From: Cryoendolithus antarcticus
Lineage: Eukaryota; Ascomycota; Dothideomycetes; Cladosporiales; Cladosporiaceae
Length of the DNA stretch: 64,000 bases
Direction: 5' to 3'
NCBI GenBank assembly: GCA_002077065.1
Contig: NAJO01000026.1
Coordinates: 186,001-250,000 of the forward strand
Every line of letters begins with the position of its first letter. The first letter of the stretch is position 1. Of this stretch, positions 55,419 through 64,000 are shown piece by piece. The translations under genes were made by a program, and so were the position numbers. Below the pieces are notes generated by a model. It did no database searches. It had not been told where the DNA came from and was given only the letters and a program-made list of their open reading frames with translations.

Positions 55419-56639
55419 AGCTTCCCGCAGCCTTCAAGGCACCTCCGACTTCGCTGAGGTCCAGACTATGGCATTGTTGTCGTGAGTTGTTTCGGCACGG
55501 TAGCTACGTTCGCATGTCGCGAGCTCCTGTATGCCTGGCCGAAGAAAGGTGGCCTTGCGCATATATCAAAGGTCATAGAAGTGGTACGGTATCACGCGTG
55601 GATCCAAGTTACTGGTATTGCAGTGCATCTGGTCTCCCCACCGCGACCAGGAAACTCCACAGTCAACAAAGCTCGGGTCAGGCTGCAGTTTGGGATTAAG
55701 TTTAGCACCCTGATATGAGATGGCGCAAGCAAGGCATATTTTAGCACGCGGTATTGCTCGGAACGAACATTCCCTGAGCGAATGGCAGTCTGTTCCGATG
55801 ATATTCCTAACGGCTTCGCCTGGGCTCGCTAGTGCCGAGAACAGGATTTGCACCGGTTGATTGTTGGCGCTTCGACGTTGGCCGAGCAACAATCGCGGGG
55901 GGCACATGCAACACACGGTGAAGTGATCAGGCCGCATCCTTGTCGTGACAAGCAAATCCGAATATCGAAGCCTTGGAAGCGTGGTCCAGATGATTTCCGG
56001 TCGAATGAAAGCTGGTCGGAGGAGGTGAAGTTGGTTTTGACTGTTGGTAGTCGTCGGGAAGGTGCCCGACCTCAGGCTTGGCATATGTTTACGAGCCGCC
56101 AAAGATTACCCTTGGCCACTTCACCTTTGCCAACAGAATCTTGCTGGCCGCCAACGAGAACATAACACGGTATATCACGGCACGGATCTGTGCCTGTCGG
56201 TATGAGCGGGCAGTGTCGTGATTGCACGTCGCTGGCCACGAAGTACTCACTCGATACCCTATCTTCAACGTCGAGATGAGCCCAGTGATCTGCTTCACAA
56301 CTTCCGCCAGCATCCCGCCAGCCTCATGTCGAGTCGGACCGATGGTCTCTCTACACAGCGGAATGCGTGCATGGCAGTGTGTCTCGCGCGGAAAGCAACC
56401 ATGTGCGGCACCATCGTTGGCCCATCTCACGAAAGAAGCACCAGGTCACGGAGTACTCACGGAAGATACGTCACTTACGACAACCGTACTCCACATCCGT
56501 AGGTTGGTTGGTAGAACTCAATGCAGCATCACGGTAGGTGAGAGCGGAACTCGCCAATACCATATTATATAGGATCGAGTCAAAGAATTTCATCTTTCCC
56601 GTTCACCTCATCACTTTCTACTACAGCGAATCCAAGTCC
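55419..56639. other. Divergent intergenic region, kelch protein / DUF3237
   Basis: 1221 bp. Open frames of up to ~180 codons occur but none has recognisable features or splice logic. It probably holds two promoters and a long 5' UTR. Confidence 0.4.
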
Positions 56640-57281
56640 ATGGCTTCCATAAAAGCTGGCGCGGTCGAAGCACCAGCTGACATAAAGTCGCTGAGCAACA
56701 CGAAATGGACGAAGCCGGAGTACACCTTACCCCAGCCAGCACTGCAGTTTCTCTTCCACCTTGAGTGCGATATGGAGTCGTTCAGACACATTGGCCAGGG
56801 CCCGTATGGCGACCGCAGTACTGTCATCTTCAAGGGTGGTCGATTCGAGGGTCCGAAGTTGCGAGGCGAGATTCTGCCCGGTGGCGGTGGTGAGTGAATA
56901 CATGGCCCCATTCGCACAATACCATGTTTTACGGTAGTGCGGTGTAGTATTCGAGAGGACTGACTCTGGGCTCCAGACTGGGAGATCGTCCGCGACCATG
57001 GAGAGACCCAAACTGCTCACCTCAATACTCGTTACAACCTCGTCACGCATGACGGCGCCACCATATACCTCCAGACTACAGGTACTCGAACGGGACCGAA
57101 AGCGGTACTCGAGAAGTTGGGAGACGACACAAGCATCAAGCCCACGCAGTTCAAGATGCGGTTGAATTTGACCATGGAAACGGGAGATGAGCGGTACAGC
57201 TGGATCAACGATGGTGTCTTCCTCGCATCGAGTGGTAGAGTAGGAAGTCAGGTAATATACGATGCCTATGAGGTCTTGTAG
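56640..57281 (+). CDS. DUF3237 family protein
   Basis: Exons 56640-56889 and 56977-57281 give 184 residues. The intron (GTGAGT...GGCTCCAG) joins LPGGGG/DWEIVRD. The DUF3237 pattern is clear: LFHLECDMESF, GQGPYGDRSTVIFKGGRFEG, GEILPGGG, then the DHGETQTAHLNTRYN part and DGATIYLQTTGTRTGP, ending GDERYSWINDGVFLASSGRV. The fold is a small beta-barrel. Related UPF0311/DUF3237 genes often sit in degradative or secondary-metabolism clusters, but activity is mostly undefined. It lies 283 bp upstream of an FAD oxidoreductase on the same strand. Confidence 0.88.
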
Positions 57282-57564
57282 ATAGTGAATTGCCTCCTCG
57301 CGATTGCATGGAACAGTGCTGAGGAGAATTACCATTTCGTCACGCGAGCCGAACCCGAATTTGCTAGCGCGATCTGTACGAGATCTCGATCGCCAGATCG
57401 CGGGATCATGACGTGGGTCTTTCATGCATGCGATTCTTGGGTGATGGCATGACATTTGTGTGGCGCGACGGTGACAGCGTTAGATATTAGGGTGGTGGTC
57501 ATCGCTTGGGGCCGAGTCTTGTTCAGCTTCGAGCGTCTGCATTCCTGTACATAATCGTATCGCC

Positions 57565-59415
57565 ATGCCAGAAGGCACCAAGCCACTTCTCCAGTCCCAA
57601 GGATCGCAGACTCGGTTCAACATGAGCAAAAAGATGGAGAATCAGAAGAGGAAGAAGGTGCTCGTCGTTGGCGCTGGTGCGGCTGGTGTGTATACCAAAG
57701 AGTCTCGTCAGGTGTGGCGACGATGAGCTGACCTCAGTCAAGGCATGACATGCGCCCACCACCTTGCCCAACATCCCGATAAATTCGATGTCACCGTCGT
57801 CGACGCCGTCAACTACTGCGGTGGTCAGGCTTACAGCATCCCGATCGATAAAGAGAAGACTGGCGCATCATGGCTCAACCAGGGTGTGCAGGGCGGCAGC
57901 TACATCTTCCACCACACCATGACCATGTTCGCCCGAAATGGCTACTGGGCAGATCCCGTCAAGCTGCAAGTCAGCTTCGGCAAAGGGGATCAGTTCTGGA
58001 GCAACGTCTACCCGACCAACATGCTCAAGAAGCACGCCAAAGAGGTCAAAAGGTTCTTCTACATGATCAAAATGATACGAATGTTCGAGGTCATCTTCGC
58101 CCTCGTGCCGATCAAGTACATGGTCAAGCTCTGGGGGTTCACTGAGGAGTTCGCCAATGTCGTTGCGCTGCCCATGGTGGCGTTGTTCCTGGGCACAGGC
58201 AACTATGCGCCGGAGGTACCCTCGATGGTCCTCGAACGCCTTTGCACAAGTCCAACATACGGCATGTGGTACCCACCAGACAAGAACAGCGTCGCATCGA
58301 ATCTGCCACCGATGGTCGTCTTCCCCAACTTCAGCGAATTCTACGAAACATGGCGCCAGAACCTGATCAAGCTGGGCGTGAAAGTCCGCCTCAGCACTGA
58401 AGTCACGCGCGTGACCCGCCGAGACAAGAATGGAGTGCAGGTCAAGATCATCGGCCGCACACCCGCGAAGGATGGACATAACCAAGACTCCGCTTGGGTG
58501 CCCAACAACGTCGAAGGCTCGCAGCAGGACGCCGATAAAGTCGAGACGACCGAAGAGTACGATGAGATCGTCCTCTGCGTTCTCACCGACACCGCTGCTC
58601 GTCTACTTAAACCCACCATCACGACCATCGAGAAGAAAGTCCTTGGCTCCGCCAAATTCGCCAACGATATTACAGTCACACACACCGACATCGAGTACAT
58701 GAAGAAGCACTACGAGAACTTCTACAACAAAGAGCAAGCCGTCACGGAACTAAACGGAGTGAACATGCAAGACCGCGTCGACTTTGCGAAGGAGAAGTTC
58801 AAGCCCATGTATATGATCAAGATGTACCCTCAAGATCTTACCAAGCTGGAGATGTGCTTCGACTGCACGAATTACCAGTCGCAGTTCCCACCTGAGGTGC
58901 CGTTTGAGAATCACGTTTTCCAGACGATCTTCTTAAACAAGGAGAGGGATGGGCATTTGTGGTCTATTGATGAAATTGATGAGAGTAAGATCATCCGCAA
59001 GGATTGGTGGCATCAGCTTTGCCATTCGTTCACGCATTATTTGTTTGTGGTGCCCTGGATGTGGCTCCTCAATGGCAAACGACACACTCGGTACGCCGCG
59101 TCTTGGACCATGGTGAATGCGCATGAGGTCGCTTGTATCTCTGGCATTAGCGCTGCAGTTGACCTTGGTGCGGATTATCCCGAGGATCTGGAGAGGGACT
59201 CATTTGCGCTGTTGTCGTTCCGCCTGTACTATCTGCTCACCTACGGACGCTGGTATCGCAGAAAGGTTACGAAGACGACTAAGGAGGGCGAGGGCAAGAG
59301 CTGGGCGACGGGCGTGTATGGGTCGACATACAACGGTCCTGGTGTGAATGCGGAAGAGGAGAGGAGGTTGTGGAAGAGGGAAGTGGAGAAGGGGCGGAGT
59401 CTCGAGGGGTTTTAG
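57565..59415 (+). CDS. FAD/NAD(P)-binding amine-oxidase-like flavoprotein
   Basis: Exons 57565-57685 and 57743-59415 give 597 residues. The dinucleotide fold KVLVVGAGAAGMTCAHHLAQ is assembled across the intron (acceptor CAAG at 57742). The second strand ends VTVVDAVNYCGGQAYS, fixing FAD ribose with Asp. The family core includes WLNQGVQGGSYIFHHTM, GMWYPPDKNSVASNLPPMVV and FYETWRQNLIKLGVKVRLST, and EEYDEIVLCVLTDTAARLL closes the FAD site. The C-terminus has HEVACISGISAAVDLGADYP, the usual last FAD contact. Similar fungal proteins are annotated only as FAD-dependent oxidoreductases; the substrate is unknown. The pairing with DUF3237 may be functional. Confidence 0.83.
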
Positions 59416-59538
59416 GAAAGGATGAGCCGTAAATAGCGCATTTAAGTTGGTCACGACCTTCAGTGCGACGTCTGAAGTATCGATGAACTCAGCAAGTGTC
59501 CAGAGCTACTCTCTCTTCTCCGTCACTTCAGCTGGTGA

Positions 59539-60840
59539 TCAAATTGCGGCCAGATCCTGCCCTTGCAGCGCCCACCTCACTCTCGAAATCCCATTGTTTC
59601 CCATCATCCAGAACTCCGTCAGCTCATTGCCTACCCAAGCAAAGTTCTGCACAACATAGCTCGTCTGAACTCTCATGATCAACACCCCATACTCGTCCAA
59701 TACATCCACTCCCTTCCCCGCACCCGTCAACACCCACCCATTCGCCGCGGTCTATGAGTATGTTAGCCAGATTCACTGTACAAGGAAGACAGGGTCTAAA
59801 CGGTCCTTTAGGCCATCAGGCACCCAGTCTTGCGCATACCACACTGGCCGCTTGTTGGCGATGTGCGTTCCACGGTCTACGATGTCAAATTTGTAAATTG
59901 CGCGTGGGCCAGTCTGATTGAACGGCGACCCCGGCGGACTGTCCTGCTGATTCAGACCGGCAACCGCGCCAGTATCCGAGATGTAGAGGTGCGCTCCGTT
60001 CGGTGACAACGCGATCCCATTCGGCTGCGCAATGCTGTCGTCGATCATCGTCACCGCCCCGGTCTTTGGGTCAAAGCGGTACGAGGCGGGTTTCAGTTGC
60101 GGTGCGGTGTCAGTAAGGCGATTGTACCAGGAGTAATTCGGATCTGTGAACCAGACTGCGCCGGCAGAGTCGACCGCTAAATCATCCACTGTGTTAAAAT
60201 AGTACCCGTAGTAGTTGTTTAAGAGCGTGACAGTCTTGTTGGTAAGTGGATCCAGGGTGCGGATGCCCGAGCGTTGCTCGGTGCCGCCGATGGAGTTGTT
60301 ACCACCCGAGGCACCCCAGTAGATGAGGCCGTTGTAGAAGGTGCCGCCGTTCGGGGCGTAGACTGGAGGGTCACTGAGGTACTCGCTGAGGGTTGGTGGA
60401 TCTTGGTTTAGGTCAACTACAAGCTGTGGGAGGTAGCCCGGTGGTGGGGCGAGCTGGCTGATAAAGAGCTTGTTGAGTGTTGGGACCCAGACTGGAGCTT
60501 CATGGACCGCAGCGGAGACGTTGAAGATGAAGTCGTAGGTCGGGGCGCTACCAAGGGCTCTGAGGGCACGCTTTTCGTCGAAGACCAAGAAGTCGGCTTC
60601 GCCTACTAGACCGAAGCTGGTGTCATTTGGTACGCTTGTCTGGCCAAAGCTTGTCTCGTTTACAGAGGACTCGCGGAAGAAGTGGTATGGGAGCACAGAG
60701 CCGTAGCGATCGATGCAAACGATATTTGCGGTCGTCGGTCCACAGGTCTTAGCAACGGGGAGGGACACGCCTGGAGGCTGGCTCTGGCCGAGTACTAAGC
60801 GACCGAAAGCAGCTAACGTGAGTAGGGATGTGATACTCAT
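59539..60840 (-). CDS. Secreted SMP-30/gluconolactonase-like beta-propeller
   Basis: It begins at 60840 with signal peptide MSITSLLTLAAFGRLVLG; an upstream ATG at 60942 is in frame but lacks signal character. The six-bladed lactonase pattern is visible: EADFLVFDEKRAL, HEAPVWVPTLNKLFISQ, YAPNGGTFYNGLIYW, VDDLAVDSAGAVWFTDPNY, QPNGIALSPNGAHLYISDT and WYAQDWVPDGLK. These carry the Glu, Asn and Asp metal ligands of the family. The last blade (GVDVLDEYGVLIMRV, AWVGNELTEFWMMGNNGISR) is in the same frame after a stop at 59773. An intron of 3n length must bridge them with acceptor ATACTCATAG at 59752. The donor is unclear: GTCTTC gives 39 bp, and GTGCCT gives 72 bp but loses VPDGLK. Lactone or organophosphate hydrolysis is likely. 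Confidence 0.82.
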
Positions 60841-61447
60841 GATGAAGATAGGGTGGTAGACTTCTCGAAAACGAAAGACGAAGTTCCTACCTCGCGGCGC
60901 TCTTATACACGAACACTTACCCGACTCTGATGTCACTGTCATCTTGGCTTCATCACGACGATGCTTACCCCTCTCTGCAAGTCATATACGCTGCAAGATC
61001 CCAGCATCGAGGAAGCCGGTGGAGGATGAGAGCAAGGATCGATGAGAAAGAGGGGATGTATTGACTTGGCGAACGACGGCATTGAAGCGGACACACTTTC
61101 TGCCGAATGCTCGGCAGATGTTCCCTTCAGTGTATGCTTTCCTTTGGACTGTACCACCTCAAGCGGTCGTGCAACGTGAGCCGTCGCCAGATCCGTGAAC
61201 TGATGTAGGCACAAGGAGTTGTTCGAGTCCCAATAAAACCATCTTCGCCTGCGTGCGACATCGGTCGTACCGTACCAGGTAATTTCAAGTCATCGTTCGT
61301 AAAACATTCCGTCATTTCGAACCAGTCACATTCTGTTCGAGCGTCTACAGAGCGCCGCATCGATTGAGAGATAGCAGCTGCATGTCCGCAATTGACAGAC
61401 ACCGACACTCGGTCTTGAGATAGTGAGCAGTAACCATACCGGCTTCC
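60841..61447. other. Divergent promoter, lactonase-like / F-box gene
   Basis: 607 bp between divergent starts. A tRNA-like T-loop word at 61221-61231 is discussed under rejected items. No coding signal. Confidence 0.35.
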
Positions 61448-62653
61448 ATGCCATCGCTTCCAGAGGAGCTTGTAGAAATCATAGCAAAGCAGCTGGACAC
61501 TATCGACATTCGCAGCCTACGTGCAACGAGCAGGCTACTGGCCGCAAAGGCTTCTCGAGGACACTTCCGGACGGCCTTTCATCGAAAGACGATCGCCTTA
61601 AACGCCGAGTCGTTGGACAAAGTCATACATCTACTCAAGCATGATGATCTCAGTCGCTTCCTCTACAATTTGACTGTGCCATGCGGCAAGCAGCACGATG
61701 GCGCGGAACATACCTTGGCCTGTTTACTGGATTCTCTGACGGTCACATGTACCAGCCGAGAGGAGCACTACGAAGATAGCGACTTCCCGCTGCTGGCGAA
61801 GTTTTTCACACTTCTTCAAAGTGGCCTGGATGCTCGTCCCCTGCAGGCTCTTAGCGCACGCCTTACACCAGAATGCGGCACCGAGATAGGAGAGTCCGGC
61901 TGGAAGGTGCAGTGTCTGACAGCTGGCCACGTTGCGAAAGGCATCTTCTTAGCAATACGTGACGGTGGACTGAAAGTTGAATGTCTAGACATGTTCGCCG
62001 ACCAAGAATACTGCAGCATCCCCATCTCGATCATCGGAGGCTGCGTGGATACCGATCGGGCCAAGCTGACTAGTCCGGACGACGTGAGTGATACGTTTAG
62101 AGATTTGCAGACTGTCAAGCGACTCGCCGTGAGCCTCACTCACCATCCTGATCTCACTCTCGTAGAGGACACCAGGATCAAGGGCCAGATGTGTGCCCTT
62201 GTCTCCCTTTTCAAATCAATGACCCATCTTGTATCTCTGACGTTACACTGGTACAAATCTCTCGATCGGACAGCCGGGCGATGGGATTCGGCAATAGAGG
62301 AAATATGGCTCCACTGCTCCCTGTTCACACTCACCTTACCCTCGCTGAGGCATCTCGAACTCATCGGCATTCCATTCCAGCCAGACTCACTCCTCGACTT
62401 CCTCTGGAGAACGTCGATCACCCACTTCGCGCACCAGGGGGTCTGCCTGGGAGCTCGCAGACGTTTGTCTCGTTTCATGACGGCTCACACATGGAGGCCG
62501 ATACTCGAGCACATCGCGAGCTCCGAGAGCACGATCACGTACTTCCAACTCGATGACATTGTGGAGAAGGACTGCTTATATTGGTTTAAATGGTGGATGG
62601 CGAACCTAGACTTGCCTAATGGGAGAAAGTGGGACCCAGTGAAGTACGCCTGA
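61448..62653 (+). CDS. F-box domain protein
   Basis: One exon, 401 residues. The N-terminal F-box is clear: MPSLPEELVEIIAKQLDTID, then IRSLRATSRLLAAKASR (residues 1-40), followed by HFRTAFHRKTIALNAESLDK as in many fungal F-box proteins. Such proteins bind Skp1 and bring targets to SCF ubiquitin ligases. The rest (FTLTLPSLRHLELIGIPFQ, LVSLTLHWYKSL) suggests irregular leucine-rich repeats. It ends YWFKWWMANLDLPNGRKWDP. It is distinct from the tandem family at 25-29 kb. Targets unknown. Confidence 0.85.
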   Translation: MPSLPEELVEIIAKQLDTIDIRSLRATSRLLAAKASRGHFRTAFHRKTIALNAESLDKVIHLLKHDDLSRFLYNLTVPCGKQHDGAEHTLACLLDSLTVTCTSREEHYEDSDFPLLAKFFTLLQSGLDARPLQALSARLTPECGTEIGESGWKVQCLTAGHVAKGIFLAIRDGGLKVECLDMFADQEYCSIPISIIGGCVDTDRAKLTSPDDVSDTFRDLQTVKRLAVSLTHHPDLTLVEDTRIKGQMCALVSLFKSMTHLVSLTLHWYKSLDRTAGRWDSAIEEIWLHCSLFTLTLPSLRHLELIGIPFQPDSLLDFLWRTSITHFAHQGVCLGARRRLSRFMTAHTWRPILEHIASSESTITYFQLDDIVEKDCLYWFKWWMANLDLPNGRKWDPVKYA

Positions 62654-63130
62654 CAGGTGCGGGAGTGGAGGTATGGCTGGAGGATGCTTTCACCAAGAGC
62701 AAGGCTCACCGAAGCACAGAGTCGGCCGAAGGGTAGAAGGCGCGAATGAGGTGGTATGGACCGCCGGATTAGGATTATCTAGTTGCCAGTCACGACCTTG
62801 TACTGCGTGAAGTGGAAAGAATGATGGGATTCGTTCCATGTGGATATTCCGTGTAGTCACTCATCTTACGTGCTAATCAATGCTCTGAAGTGGCTTCGAC
62901 ATCGCTTCGAATGGCGTATTCCTTGCCGGGTCGCGCCGATCACTCAAACCCCACGCAGCTTGCACTATTCCGCTCCTAGCAGTTGGAAAGTCACGTCACG
63001 CCGCAATCCTGTTTGGCCGTGGCACCGAAATGTCGCTGCACCCGCGGAAGATTGAACCGAGCCCGCAAATCACACGCCCATGCGTCGATTCCTGCAAGTC
63101 TCACCCTCGACCTCATCGTTTCCTCATTCA
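62654..63130. other. Convergent 3' intergenic region
   Basis: 477 bp between the F-box gene and the Gle2 gene, both ending here. No coding signal. Confidence 0.35.
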
Positions 63131-64000
63131 TCACCGCTTCTTCGCCTCCCTCGGCTTACACTCATCGCCTTGCACCGGATGCAGCATAATCTTATTCGGG
63201 TAATCCGGCCGATTGCTTGAATGCCCCTTACTCCAATCATAGCTCACCGCATACGCAAAGATACTTCCCGTTCGATTGAAGTCCGTCGCAGTGATACTGC
63301 CGCCCACCTCCGGGTATCCCTTCAACCTGTGCTTCGCATCCTTGTCCCAGAAGTGGAATGTGCCGTCCGCGCCAGCCGTGCTAAAGGTGCCGTGAACGGG
63401 GTGGAATGATATGGCGTTGACGCTGTAGACATTTTGCGTATTTCGGTCTGTGGGCGAGGTGGCGCGGTGGCATTTGAAGGAGAAGTTGTTGGACTGCTTG
63501 TCCTCGGGGATGTATTGGATGGCGCAGCGGCCTTCGATGCTTCCTACTGCGTAGCCGGTGGCGTCTGTGAATGTGCGGACGACGCGGGTCTGGAACTTGA
63601 GAGGCGATTGGATGGATTTGAAGAATGTGCCTGGGTTCTTGAGGTCGATGACGTTCACCCATCGCTCGGCGGTGCCGACTACCAGCAGCTCCGTGTTGTT
63701 TGTGGATGCGTTGTGGCGGACATCCATGGAGTAGACGCGGTCTTGACAGGTAACTGTTGCGACGGCTTGTTGTTGTCGCAGGTCCCAGTACTTGATCGTC
63801 TTATCCCAGCTGCCAGTCACGAGCATGTGTTGGCCGTTGACGAATATGCTTTCGACGCATTTGATGGGTTGGTCGTGCACTGCGACTTGCTGTGCTGTTG
63901 TCGCGCCTGCTGCGAGATCGAGCATGCGCGCTGCCTTGTCGGCGCCTCCGCCGAACACCTTCTGTCCGTCCTTCGACCAGCAGCATGAGAGCACTGGACC
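63131..64000 (-). CDS. GLE2: mRNA export factor Gle2/Rae1, WD40 (5' end beyond window)
   Basis: Partial: the frame is open to the right edge, so the N-terminal ~60-80 residues are missing. About 289 codons are present. WD40 blades appear as SCCWSKDGQKVFGGGADKAA, MLVTGSWDKTIKYWDLRQQ, RVYSMDVRHN, and HPVHGTFSTAGADGTFHFWDKDAK. Signature stretches FKSIQSPLKFQTRVV, VGSIEGRCAIQYI and KCHRATSP are specific to Gle2/Rae1. It binds the nucleoporin GLEBS motif at the nuclear pore and aids mRNA export. The C-terminus is SYDWSKGHSSNRPDYPN...EAKKR. No intron is seen in the visible part. Confidence 0.94.
   Translation of the reverse strand, partial: GPVLSCCWSKDGQKVFGGGADKAARMLDLAAGATTAQQVAVHDQPIKCVESIFVNGQHMLVTGSWDKTIKYWDLRQQQAVATVTCQDRVYSMDVRHNASTNNTELLVVGTAERWVNVIDLKNPGTFFKSIQSPLKFQTRVVRTFTDATGYAVGSIEGRCAIQYIPEDKQSNNFSFKCHRATSPTDRNTQNVYSVNAISFHPVHGTFSTAGADGTFHFWDKDAKHRLKGYPEVGGSITATDFNRTGSIFAYAVSYDWSKGHSSNRPDYPNKIMLHPVQGDECKPREAKKR

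Noticed and set aside
55566..56102. 178-codon minus-strand frame
   Set aside because: No recognisable motif, no signal or domain, and it lies in a probable promoter region between two solid divergent genes.
61215..61245. GTTCGAGTCCC, a tRNA T-loop-like word
   Set aside because: No matching T-stem partner, acceptor stem or anticodon arm can be folded around it, so I do not call a tRNA.
63434..63988. 184-codon plus-strand frame opposite Gle2
   Set aside because: The minus strand clearly encodes WD40 repeats with high identity to Gle2; the opposite frame is a by-product of codon use.

Overview
The window looks like a stretch of nuclear chromosome from a filamentous ascomycete, most likely a dothideomycete (Mycosphaerellales/Capnodiales type). 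The grounds are densely packed genes on both strands, short introns of about 45-140 bp with GTRNGT donors and CTRAC-like branch points, fungal-only families (ECM33, ENA-type sodium ATPase, PHO89, an Stf2-like hydrophilin, Ima1, MHYT), and a tandem set of the 'LPPELRNxIY' F-box-like proteins that such genomes expand. I see no rRNA, tRNA, CRISPR array, transposon or virus. The species is not identified.

Layout, left to right. 0.3-1.6 kb: ECM33-like cell-wall protein (-). 3.2-6.7 kb: mitochondrial Met-tRNA formyltransferase (+) facing an Ima1 inner-nuclear-membrane protein (-). 8.4-10.6 kb: PHO89 phosphate symporter (+) with three CACGTG boxes upstream. 11.0-13.3 kb: a divergent pair, an NAD(P)-binding protein (-) and a hemerythrin-like protein (+). 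13.8-14.5 kb: an Stf2-like hydrophilin (-) whose start codon appears to be split by an intron. 15.4-19.2 kb: secreted histidine phosphatase (-), phosphopantothenoylcysteine decarboxylase (-), GRX5 (+). 19.6-24.9 kb: coiled-coil protein (+), mitochondrial carrier (-), QCR7 (+), DNA-3-methyladenine glycosylase (+). 25.1-29.2 kb: three tandem F-box-like paralogues, the third with a one-base frameshift.

29.5-35.1 kb: ENA-type P-type ATPase (-) divergent from mitochondrial malonyl transferase MCT1 (+). 36.2-37.8 kb: NADP glutamate dehydrogenase (+). 38.7-43.4 kb: secreted carboxylesterase (+) facing an MHYT membrane protein (-). 45.2-48.7 kb: a 517-residue acidic-tailed unknown (-) divergent from a mitochondrial acyl-CoA thioesterase (+) with a 12-base candidate microexon. 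49.1-55.4 kb: BMT5 rRNA methyltransferase, an MFS transporter and a large kelch membrane protein (all -). 56.6-62.7 kb: DUF3237 protein (+), FAD oxidoreductase (+), secreted lactonase-like protein (-), F-box protein (+). The right edge cuts into a Gle2/Rae1 WD40 gene (-).

Most genes are ordinary housekeeping or metabolic genes. Several are nuclear genes for mitochondrial proteins (FMT1, GRX5, a carrier, QCR7, MCT1, ACOT). I found no coherent novel system. The unusual signals are mostly in gene structure: a split start codon, a microexon in repeated intron sequence, a GC-AG intron, introns of 3n length without stop codons, and a frameshifted paralogue. All exon models come from reading frames and splice consensus only. 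Nearly all assembled coding sequences divide exactly by three, which supports them.
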